Positions 14,567 to 24,764 of a DNA stretch of 64,000 bases are shown piece by piece; the stretch's first letter is position 1, and each line of letters starts with the position of its first letter. A program made the translations under genes and the position numbers. The stretch comes from Rhodosporidiobolus odoratus. Lineage: Eukaryota; Basidiomycota; Microbotryomycetes; Sporidiobolales; Sporidiobolaceae. Where the stretch lies: assembly GCA_034387635.1 (NCBI GenBank), contig JAOANU010000015.1, positions 186,001-250,000 on the forward strand, read 5' to 3'. The notes below the pieces were generated by a model. The model did no database searches and was not told where the DNA came from. It saw only the letters and a program-made list of their open reading frames with translations.

Positions 14567-14841
14567 CACGCTGCAGTAAGTTCTGGGAAACCCTGAATTG
14601 GCTGGGAACGCGGCAAGGTACGTCGGTATCTCTCGGTCCCCTCCGCGCCCGTCATCATCCTACTCAGCTCGCGCATGCGGCCTCAAAATCCTTCAACAAC
14701 TCGCTCGATCTGACAGAATCAACGAGAAAAACGCATTATTCCCCGCCACATTCAGCTCGCCGTCCCGACGAGCTTAACTACCTCCTCGCTCACGTCACAC
14801 TCTCTGAGGGTGGCGCTCTGCCTCATGTGCACATCTCCTTC
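14567..14841 (+). pseudogene. Histone H2A fragment, disrupted
   Basis: This matches the last exons of the H2A-like gene at 63744-64000, intron included. It carries the codons for LELAGNAA, the intron beginning GTACGTCGG, then [11 protein letters not shown], a short gap and [11 protein letters not shown]. The α2 segment before LELAGN is replaced by unrelated bases, and about 7 bases are missing after HIQLAV, breaking the frame. The 5' exons are absent. After the point where the window ends for the parent gene, this copy continues as GGALPHVH, hinting at the parent's C-terminus. Confidence 0.8.
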
Positions 14842-15435
14842 GCCCCATTTCAGCGATAATCAGCGAACATGGCTGACATGCCATTTTCACACTTCTTCCG
14901 TCGCCCTCTGCTACATCCGCAGATCCAAACCGAGTGCGCTGCTCGCTCACGCCTTGCCTTCAATATATGACTGATTTGCGACACCGGGTAGTCGCGCAGG
15001 CTCATCCCCCAGAAGGCGCCGAAGAGCAAGAAGGTGCCGTAGATAACAAGTGAAGAGCAAGTTGCCGCCCTTCGATGGCCGGCCATGGTGTGCTACCTTT
15101 CCTCTCAGTGACTTATACCGTCTCGTACCACGCGTCTGCCTTCTGTTGTCGTGCCGTATTGGTGACGCTGGTCGTCTCGTCCTCCTTTTCTCGCTTCTGG
15201 TATCAGTCTCTGTGCAGGTGTTCCTGTCCCCGAATAGCGGATCGGCGTCTCAGACGGGCCCAGATCTGAGCTGGCTCCCCAGCAGTGAGCGAACACTTGG
15301 GCTCGAAAGCGAGGGATTGCAAGCTACCCAGTGTTTGTCCTGACCTTCCTAATCCTCTCTTCTTCCTCTGACTCAACGTTCAACTCTCGCACTCACTCGT
15401 CGCTTCCTAATCCAGTCTACACACACTCAGTAATC
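14842..15435. other. Upstream region of H2A.Z
   Basis: About 600 bases probably hold the H2A.Z promoter. A minus-strand frame at 14850-15086 has a hydrophobic run (VIYGTFLLFGAFWGMSL) that resembles a membrane segment, but it has no recognisable family and may be a chance frame or another gene fragment. Confidence 0.4.
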
Positions 15436-16316
15436 ATGCCAGCTAAGATCTCGTCGACGGGCAAAGGCGGGAAAGCCATTGCAAGCAAGCACCCCCACTG
15501 CGGGGAACAAGGCAAGAAGAGCTTGAGCGCATCCAGTACGTACGTGACGTTCTCAGCTTTCTAAAGTAACGCTCATCGCTGCTCCCATACAGAGCGCGCC
15601 GGTCTAGAGGTGCGTTCGAGGCATCGCATTGTGCACCTCGCTCGCTGATCTTTGACCGCCTTGGCCGACTATGACAGTTCCCTGTCGGTCGAGTCAGGCG
15701 TTATCTGAAGCAGAGTACGAGGGAGAGGGTAGGCGAGACGGCCGCCAGTAAGCCAGCCCAGCTGCTTCGGAATCCCGACTTCCAGATGTCTGATCCTACC
15801 TCTCGTTCGCTACAGTCTTCCTCGCCGCGATCCTCGAGTACCTCACGGCTGAGATTCTCGAACTCGCTGGCATGGCCGCCAAGTCGGTTCTTCCAGTCGC
15901 TCCCGGGGCCGAAGTAGATTGCGCTGACCTTCTCAATCTGGCGATCTTCGCCCTCTTGCTTTCCTCAGAAGCCTCAAGAAAGCCCGTCTTACACCCCGCC
16001 ACCTCGGTCTCGCCATCAGAGGGGACGAGGAACTCGACCATCTCTTTGAAGCCAGTCTCATTGCGGGGGGAGGTGTTTTGCCCCATGTGAGCTTCTTTCC
16101 CACTCCTCGAGCACGTTGCGGCGGAGCGAGGGGAGAGTGACCACCGCGACTATGGATTGATGTCGCGGTGATTGACGTGCTCGACATTTGCAGATCCATA
16201 AAGCCCTCACGTCGGACCAGTCGCCTTTTTCCTCCGCCGGCAAGAAGGACCTTGCCGCGGCTGCCAAAGCCGCCAGCAAGAAGGAGGACGCGCTCATCGC
16301 CGCTCAGAGCGGCTGA
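15436..16316 (+). CDS. HTZ1: Histone variant H2A.Z
   Basis: Six exons (15436-15535, 15593-15609, 15678-15747, 15816-15882, 15969-16086, 16194-16316) give 164 residues in frame. The variant marks nucleosomes at promoters and is placed by SWR1-type remodelers. The histone fold contains [33 protein letters not shown] and [19 protein letters not shown]. The RGDEELD extended acidic patch and [13 protein letters not shown] docking segment are H2A.Z hallmarks. The N-terminal tail is Lys/Gly-rich, and the C-terminus is a Lys/Ala-rich tail longer than usual and without an SQE motif. Exon 2 is a 17-base microexon encoding RAGLE. Neighbours are a broken H2A fragment upstream and the NT-C2 gene downstream. 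Confidence 0.9.
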
Positions 16317-17087
16317 AAGGTACAACCGAGCATGGCATGCCTCTGGACTGGCTCAAATGGACGAACCGCAGTAACTTCGCAGTACTTGTAAGGCAAGGCA
16401 AGGAGTAGGTCGCAGCGTTGTCCTGCCCCGAGACTGCCTGGACCCGTGCTCGTTTCCAGTGTCACGGTGCCATGTCCGCAGAGTGCGCTCGCAGAGAATG
16501 CCTTTCATCAGTACGCACGCGGAATCGTGAAGTAAAGTGGGTTCCACGCTCGGGGGGTAAGGAAGGGAAGGGTGCTACATGCAGAAAGATGAGACGAATG
16601 AGGGATGGATACGAAGCTACAGGAAGACATGACATGAAACTGCAAGCGAGATTAGGCGAGCGCTGTGGAAGAGATGAAGATTTGGGAAAAAGAAAACCAA
16701 GAACACTCCCTGCTCGAACCGTCGATCCAAATCCTCGACACCTCAATCAGATCAAGACTTACCTCAGCTGTTCCCCCACTCGGTCACCCCCGGTACCGTC
16801 CCTTCCGCTCCCACTGGAGTAAGCGTCGGCGGGTTCTCCTCCTTCTTCCGTCCAAACCCCCCCCCTTCCCACTCAATCTTCTCCTTCTCCAAATCCTTCT
16901 CCCGCTCGCGTCCCTCCTCGATCCCATTCAAACCGCCTCGACGACTCAAAACTCCTTTTAACCGGACTAGGGGGCGTCGCGATCGAGTTGAAACTAACTT
17001 GACTCGCGGGGAGGGCCTACCCGTCTTTTGCAAACTTCTCCTTTATCCTTCACCTTCCTCTTCAAGAACAGCAGCAGAGTCTCCTTG
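16317..17087. other. Convergent intergenic region
   Basis: About 770 bases lie between the stops of H2A.Z and the NT-C2 gene. They should contain both 3' ends. No coding, RNA or repeat element was recognised. Confidence 0.45.
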
Positions 17088-20015
17088 TCAGTGATTGTGA
17101 TGATGTCCAGTCTCGGATTTCTTGAAAGGCGATGAACGATGAGAGGAGGAAGCGAGACTTCGTAGAGAGCGACTTGAGAGGCCCGAAGTGGATTTGAGCG
17201 AGTCGGTCGAGCGAGAGTGTCGGAGTGATTTGGTGGAGGAGAAGGAGAAGGAGGAGGAGGAGGAAGAGGGTAGAGTGGTTGTGGTGGGCACGGTGGAAGA
17301 TGGAGACAGAGAAGAGGAGGAAGATGAGGTGTTTAGGTGGTGGGTTGCTGCATCCCCCCAGCGGACGGAGAGAGCTCGACTATTTCCGGAGGTGGAGGAG
17401 GTCATCGAGGCGGAAGGAATGATTGCCTGAGATTGGGAGTGTGAGTAGTAGGAGGCGTTGGAGGGAGGGTGGTGCGGGCGGGGAGGAAGTGGAGGAGGAG
17501 GGTGTGAGGGACGAGCAGGAAGGGTTGACGAGCGCGAAGGCGTTGCGGATCGACTGGCGAACGTGAACGAGCCTTGGTTACTTAGAGCAGGTTGCGGCGT
17601 CGGAGGCTGAACCTGCAAATCGGGAGCTTCCATGACCGGCACTGCCGCGTACCGCTCGACACGCATTTCGCGCTCACGTTCCTTCTCCTTCTTGTCCCGC
17701 TTCTCTTCCTTCTTCTCCCTCTGTTTCTCCTTATGCTTCCCAATCCCACTCCTGATGCTCCAAGCCTTCCCCCTCTTCTCCCCCTCCCCCTCCCCACCCC
17801 CACCCCCACCACCCAGACTCGCCCCACCCGTCTCAACCGACAAAGTAGGTTGACCAGACTTTCGATTCGTCTTCCCCTTCCTCCCATGCTCCCTCCTCGC
17901 CCCCGCACCACCACTTCTCATATCCAACTCGAACGGCTCCCCAAGTGTTTCCCCCGACGTGAAAGGTGGACCAAATCCGCCCTGTTCAACGGATGGAGTC
18001 GGCGGTCGACTCGCGGCGGAAAACCCAACCCAAGAAGGGGTTCGAGGGGGTCGGTTGAAGAGACTGTCGATGACTTCGGCGGCGGAACGTTCCCCGGGTG
18101 CGGTGGTGTGCATGCCTGAAGAAGGGTTGAAGGAGAGGGAAGGAATGGCGCTCGGGGTGAGTTTGTCCGAGGTTGAGGTTAGATTTGAGAAGATGAAGGC
18201 TCGGCAGGGCGGCTGGAATGGAATGGGGCGCGGTGCAATGTTTGTCGTCAGAGGGGACGTCAATTAAGGGTACCAAGGCGAGAGAGGTAACAAACGCACA
18301 TGCCAGCCCCTCTTCTTCTTTTTCTTGCCATCTTGACGACCATTCCTCGCTCCGTTGACCGTGTTTGCCGAAGCGGTCCTCGACATGCCCAGGTGCTGAC
18401 TAAGGTACTCCCTTGAGCTGGCAGCACTGTGACTCTGACTCCGCGAGCTGCCCGCCGAAGAGACGGAGTTTGTCCGAGCAAGGCGGCCGTTGCTAGAACC
18501 GGTGCGCGAGGTAGAGAAGGTGCTGGTAGACAGGCGGGGAATCGAGGTGGTGGAGGGATGGGATTTGCTGACTACGAAGTTCAGGGAAACGAGCAGAGTC
18601 AGCCTCACCCTCCAACGCGTAAGCCAACGGACATGGAAGGGAACTCACGGGAAGTGGTCGACCGATTCATGGGCGAGTTCTGCGAGCCGTGGACACCTTT
18701 CGTCGCCGAGGAAGAGGTCGAGACTTGGCCAGAGCGAAGTGGTGGACTGTGCGCCCGCGAGCGCAATTCGTTGGCCTCGGGTCAGTGCCGGCTGCGAGGA
18801 GTAGACAGAGAGGGAACGAAGCCAAAGAACTCGACGCACGCAATAAAGCTCGCCTCCCCTTCCACCAATTCCATCTTGACCGTGACCCTCAACACAGCAT
18901 TGCTCTTGCACCCCTGCAGCAGATACCGTCTCGGTGTTGCCTCTTCGGCTTTTTGCCCGACAAACTGACTCAAATCCAGGATGACCTCTCCTAGCGCCTC
19001 TTCCTCGCGCTTGCCATCTTCGGTGAGGACTTCTTGCTTGAAGCTGAGTCGGACGGGAGAGGGTTGGAGTTGGAATTTGGCGGTGGAAGAAGAGGCGGGA
19101 GAGGAAGAGGTCGACAAGTGTGAAGCGGACAGGGCTGAAGAGGACGAGGGGAGAGACCGCAGAGGAATGGACACGGGGCAGATGATCTCCCGATTGAACG
19201 TTGCAGTGTGTTGTCGGAGGGGGATGAAGGTCGTGCTACCCTTTGGCTCTGGCCGGTGCGCTTGCGCCGCCGACGCCGCGAATCCCGGGAGGGACTGGAC
19301 TGCGTTCAGGTCTCCTCCGCCCCTTCTCCTCGTTGATCCGGCATTCAGCGCGTCCTCTGTACCGACCGTGTCCGTGGTCCCTCCTCGACCGTGGGCATAG
19401 ACGGTTTCGGCGTTGGCAGAGAAGGGGGAGGTGAAGGCAAAGGCGGAAGTGCTCGACGGTCCCGGAGTGCGATTTGGGTTGGGGGTTCGACCTAGGTCCG
19501 GTGACAGAGGTGGAGAGCGTGAAGGGGAACGGAAACCCTCGAAACCGGACGGCGGGAGGTCGTCGTCGCCTGAATCCCACCGGCCCGGGGAACCGCTTGG
19601 AGCGAGGAGGGGGTAGCCGTTGTCGGCTGGTTGTGGCGCAGGTGGAGCGGGCGGGGGCGACGGGAGGGGTTGAAGGGCGGAGCGAGGATGGAGGAAGCGT
19701 TTGCCAAAGCCGTGGTGGGACGGAGGAGGGTCGTCTGGGGTGTCGGGGGCCGAGAGTGTGGTTGCGCCGTTGAACTTCCACTTTGCACGGAACCTGGCAT
19801 GCAAGAGGGGGACTGCAAGATGCAGAATGGAAGAGACGAGGCGGGTCGGGGGTCAATCATGACGGCGATGACAGCGATGACAGCGAGAGAAGGAACAGCG
19901 AGAGAAGGAAGAACGGGAACTTGGAAGGGGGCTGACCGTGTTGGAGTTCGTGTACCTGTACGGTTGCGTTGAAGGTAGCAGTCTTTGTGAACCCGAGTAC
20001 TTCGCCGAGTCCCAT
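17088..20015 (-). CDS. NT-C2 domain protein (EEIG1/EHBP1 N-terminal C2 type)
   Basis: The start at 20015 gives MGLGEVLGFTKTATFNATVQ, and splicing through a short intron gives ELQHVPLLHARFRAKWKFNG, the entry of the NT-C2 domain. The following ~330 residues carry long Pro/Ser-rich inserts between C2 strands; EVILDLSQFVGQ, RRYLLQGCKSNAVLRVTVKM completes the C2 fold. Downstream exons are low-complexity Ser/Pro/Gly with a Lys/Glu-rich basic helix near residues encoded at 17690-17730. Family members bind membranes or Rab/actin partners through this C2 module; the role here is unknown. A CTCAG directly before the start suggests a 5' UTR intron. The exons between 18780 and 18260 are the least certain. 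Confidence 0.7.
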
Positions 20016-20314
20016 CCTGAGTCTAGTTGTTCGTTCAAGGGTAGTGTTAGTGGGGAGAGGCTCGAGGCCGGAGAGGGGTGGAGGCGCGTCAAACTCGACA
20101 GCGAGGTTTGGCGAGCGAGTGCAGGTACAGTCAGAGGCTGACAAGAGGGTGCTTGGTACTGTTCCTGTACCAGCACTGGTCGAGTTGAGTAGCGAGCATG
20201 AGTCTGCCAGTGATTAAATTCACGGCCGAAGAGCCGACCGGCGAGGATAAATTCAGACGTGTACCTCAAGTGTGTACAGTGCAGCTGGCCAGTTACAGTC
20301 AAACCTAAGTCACC
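20016..20314. promoter_or_regulatory. Shared divergent promoter region
   Basis: About 300 bases separate the start of the NT-C2 gene (minus) from the start of the Zn2Cys6 factor (plus). Both promoters must lie here. No specific binding site can be assigned by eye. Confidence 0.45.
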
Positions 20315-23300
20315 ATGAGACCGCCCTCACCTGACTGTCAGATTCCACCTCCGACTGCTCAATCTGCTGCCGCTCCTTCTACCTCGGCTCTTCCTCCTCC
20401 CTCCAACACCAACTCGCCTGCACACAGCACCTCGACCAACAAGAGGAGAGCCTCTCAACTAGACTCGCCAGACTCGGCCAACCCGTCAACCAAGAGCAAA
20501 CCAAGAGCCAAAGTCAAAGACACTCTCGAAGACGACGACCCAGACAGTCCAGATGAAACTCAACCAGACGGGAGAAGAAAGAAGCGAAACCGGCAAGCTT
20601 CACGTACACCTATCGACGCCATACTCGCACGCTCACAGCCTTGATGTCGACAGGATGGCCCTCAGTTGCAAGGAGTGCAAGAGGAGAAAGATAAAGGTAA
20701 GCCTGGCTGCCTCGGTTGGCTGCCTTGGTAGCACCCCGAGGGTCCAGAAACTGACAGATCTTGGTCACCTCAGTGTGACCGCGTCATGCCCGTCTGCGGA
20801 AACTGCTCAAGTAGGCCACCTTGCAACATCCCAATCTTTGCTTGTTCGCGCTCGCGACCTCGTCTCCTCCTAGCCGTCTTGCCGTCGTCCTGCCGCGACG
20901 TAGCTCAGTCGCGTACTGATGTCCTTCCCGGGTAGAACGCAACCGCCCCTCCGACTGCACCTGGGACGTCTTCCAGCCCGCCAACGATGCCTTCCTCCCA
21001 CCCTCGATCGCTCGAACCGCCGACCTCGACACGCTGACCCTGCGGCTCGCCCACGTCGAGAACTACCTCCGCTCTCTGCCCCCCAACTTTGCCCTGTTCA
21101 AGCCAGCCGAGCCGAGGACCGTCGAGGATGGAAACGGGCAAGGCGCAAGTCGAAAGGTGATCACGTCGGGGAGTGGTGCGAGGGAGGGGGAGAAAGTCGA
21201 GGGCTACTCCGATGTGCGTCCCTTCAATCTCATGGTGCTCCCCAACTCCAAGGTGACGAAAACCCTCTGCAGACGGAGGACGCCGCGGTGAACCTAGAAA
21301 ACGGCGTTTTCGACGGCCGGCTTGACCTCGAGGCTTCGACGTCGGGAACTCGACCCCCTCTGCCTCGCTACACTACTTCTCAGCGACAGATCCTGCCTCC
21401 ACCAGCTCGCTCAGCTGCCCAACTCACCCGGTTCACCACCGCGCCCCTCGAGCTGACCAAAGCCTTGACCTGCATCGTCTCCTCGTCACCTCCTCCTTCG
21501 TCAGCCCTCAAAGCGGTCATGCACGTCGAGTTCGACGCGACGGCCGAGGAGATGCAGGTTGAGCGGAAGAAAGAGGTTGAGAGGATTTTGAGGGCACTGC
21601 CTGGCAGGGAAGCGACGGTTTGGCTAGTTGGCAGGTACTTTACTAGCGTGGCTTGGTTGTTCAATCATGTTCATGCCGATTCGTACGCTCAATTCTTTCG
21701 TTGTCACTCGCGTGCTGGACCACTGGGAACTGACCGATGCTGCCCCCTCATGCTTTCCTTCTCCCCCAAACCCGTTGTCGGTACCCATTGTCGTCGTCCT
21801 CTCTCGCAGCTTCCGCTCCGAGCTCGCCTTCTTTCACACTCTCTGCGACGCCAACCGAAGCTCCGAGATTGACCTCTTCTGGCTCTCCCTCCTCCTCATG
21901 ATTCTCTGTCTCGCCCTCGACTCGATGCACTTTAAGCGCTCGCCCCTCGCCCTCTCTTCCGCACAAGACGACGAAGAAGACCCGCTCAAGGTTTACAGCG
22001 AGGAACAGAGACGGGCACTGCCTGAACGGTGGTTCGCGGCGAGCATGAGGGCGATGAGATTGGCGGAGTGGGAGAGCGTGCCGAGGGTTAGGTCAATCCA
22101 GGTGTGTCTGGCTTCGTATTTCGTTCGCTGCGGGACTGACACGATTCTACTTACATAGACGATCATCCTCATCACGCAATACTTGCAGTTGTCGTCCGCT
22201 TCCCGAGGTCAACCTTCGCAACTTGCACTTTGGCTCGTCGGAGGCATTCGACTTGCCCAGGTCCTCGGCCTGCATCTGTTGGGCAACAACCCCGAGACGT
22301 ACGTGTACTGTCCCCTCTCACTTTCCCGCGACAATGCATGCTCATATCCAGCTTGGTATGCCAGGATGCCGCCCGAAGATCCGGCCTGGCCACCTGGCAA
22401 GAACTCGCTCAAGAGGGAAATGGCAAAACGGATCTGGGCTGTGCTCGTCTACCAGGACGTACGTACAGAGCCCCCGACTCTCAGCTGATTCCTCTTCTGA
22501 CTTTTTTTGCTACCCTCTTCGCAGTGGCTCGGTGCCAATTCACGCAATCGCTCCTATTTCATATCGCCTTTGCACTTCAACACCGACGACCCTCTCAACG
22601 TCAACGACGCTGACCTGTCCCCCTCCACCACGGCGATCCAAACCGCCCCTTCCTCGGTCCTGACCGATTCCTCAGCCACCCGAGTCCGAATCGCCATGGC
22701 CCGCCAAGTCCGCCTCGTCTTTGATCGAATCGTCCTCTCTGCTTCCCCTACCGCCTACAGCATCGAAACCGTCCTCGAACTCGACACGGGCTTTCGAGCC
22801 ATCCTCGACGAGTTGCCAGAGTGTTGGACCGTGGCGGCTGAGAAACAGGAGGAGGAGGAACCGATGGCTAGGTTTCAGAGACACTTTTGCTTGGAAGGCT
22901 TGCATAATCGGTTGTTCAGGTTGCATCGGCCGCTGTTGGGTAAGGCAGCGGCGGGGGCGGCGAAGAACCCCAAGTATAGGGTGTCGGCAGTGCGTTGCTT
23001 CCTTTCTAAAAGGTTACTGAGTGGTAGCTTTCGCCCGCCACCGACCTGGAAGCTGACTTGCCTGCGCACGCGTAGGAAGCTTGCCTCAGATCCGCCCGCG
23101 CCGTTGTGGTGTCGACCTCAAAGTCCGCTTTCTACCCGAGGTCCTGGGCTCGCAGGTCTGATGTCGCTGATCTCGATCGTATTGCAGCATTCGCGAAGCA
23201 GTAGCCGACATCCCTTACACCTACTCGCACGTCCTCGGCGCTGCTCTCGTCCTCTTCAACAAGTACACCCATTTCTCTGTAACCTCGCGCAACCCCCCTG

Positions 23301-24588
23301 ACTGACTCTGGATTGTTTCCCCCTGTTCAGCCTCTTCCACTCGATCGACTCTGACCTGTCCGCCCCCGAAATCAACTCGCAAGTCAGCACCCTCCACCTC
23401 GCCCTTGAAATCTTCTCCTCAGTCCCGTCCTCCCAAGCCCTCCTCACCGTCGTGAAACAAGGTCACCGTATTCTGTCTGGCCTCTTTCGAGAGGAAGAAC
23501 GTCGACGCGACTCTCGAGCCGCTCGAGCTTTACTGCTCGCTTCGTCCCTGGCGGCGGGGCAGGATCGAGCCGAACTCGAAGGAGCCGAAGAGGATGAACT
23601 GGAGAGCTTTGCAGAGGTTCTCCAGAGGATTGGACGGAGTCTGAACGCGGACCAAGCGCCTCATAGGGGAACTCCGCCGCCCACGAGGAATATCCCCCCA
23701 AAGGGGGTCAAGGGAGGGTCAGGTCCCGTTGGGAACGGTGCTCGAGATGGGAGTTATGGTCCACCCAGCGGCGTGAATGGGTCGTCAAACGGTATCCCGC
23801 CTGACCCCAGTGCCCCCGTCGACGGCAGTTGTTCCCTCCCCGATCCGTTCGCCTCGTCAGCGTCCAGTAACGGTTACCCAGTCCAGCATCCAAACGACCC
23901 CTCCTCCTCCTCCTCCTCCTCCTCCTCCTATAACCTCCACCCTTCCCACTCTCAACATCACTCCAACTCGAACGAAGAAGCCGTCTACCCCTTCCCGACC
24001 CCTCAACCCCCAATCTTCGACCTCTCAACCCTCTCCTTCGGGTTCGACTCGTTCACGCCCCCTGGATCTTCCGGTCCTCATCACTTGTTTGATCCAAATG
24101 CGAACGGGTACGGATACGGATACGGATACGGAGGCGGCGGCGGCGGCGGCGGTGGTGGTGGAGTGGGAGGGGGAGGGGGTTATGCAGGTGGGGCTTACCA
24201 TACGGATGGGTTGGTGGGAGGTGGGGGTTCAGGCACATCGGGATCAGGTGGACCAGCAGCAGGCGGCGACAACTTGTTCGGACTCCATCTTGGACTGGGA
24301 GGGTTGGAGGGCATGATGATGATGGAAGATCATTCTCAAGATCTAGGACTCGGTTTGGCCTTTGGAGGTCAAGTCGGGTTGGAGGGGTTTTGGGGACCGA
24401 CGGGACAAGCAGTGCAACCACCGCCGCCGCCCGTAGGGAGCACTGGACCGGGGGCGCGCACCCCGACAGCAGGAGGAGGGACAGGAGCAACGGTTGAGGC
24501 GACTGGGCAGGCGCAGGAGATCGCGCAGATGAGCGCCGCGTCTTACTGGGGAGCTCCGGGGGCAGGATCGTCAGGAGGGGGGCTGTAG
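20315..24588 (+). CDS. Zn2Cys6 fungal transcription factor
   Basis: A Ser/Pro-rich N-terminus ends in a basic RRKKRNRQAS run, followed by the binuclear cluster CKECKRRKIK-CDRVMPVCGNC and, after an intron, SKRNRPSDCTW (six Cys, spacing 2-6-6-2-8). HVENYLRSLP follows as the linker/dimer helix. The fungal-specific middle region is recognisable in VWLVGRYFTSVAWLF, FFHTLCDANRSSEIDLFWLS and LALWLVGGIRLAQVLGLHL. The C-terminus is Ser-, Gly- and Tyr-rich, with a (TCC)n serine run and a Gly run. Such factors bind CGG-type sites in the nucleus; the target pathway is unknown. The junction between the first exon and the exon starting near 20655 could not be phased with a canonical donor, so the first exon may be wrong or there may be an indel. 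Confidence 0.8.
23900..23928 (+). repeat. (TCC)n tract coding poly-serine
   Basis: An uninterrupted TCC microsatellite lies inside the Zn2Cys6 factor gene, in frame as serine. A second low-complexity tract at about 24106-24182 (GGATAC repeats then GGC/GGT) codes GYGYGY and polyglycine. Confidence 0.85.
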
Positions 24589-24764
24589 CATGACACACCG
24601 ACTCGGCTTCGGCTTGGCGGTCAGTAAATACACGCGCTGACCCGGATCAGACGGTACACTCTGCCTACCTGGGCCAAAGCGAGGCGAGGAGAACGAGGTG
24701 TACCCGAGACACTCGTCACTTCTGGTTTGTGCAGATTCTGGTCGAAATGTTACTCGTTGTCGAT

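Noticed and set aside
14850..15086. Small minus-strand frame with a hydrophobic run
   Set aside because: The hydrophobic stretch looks membrane-like, but no family is recognisable and it lies within the H2A.Z upstream region beside gene fragments; not supported enough to call a gene.
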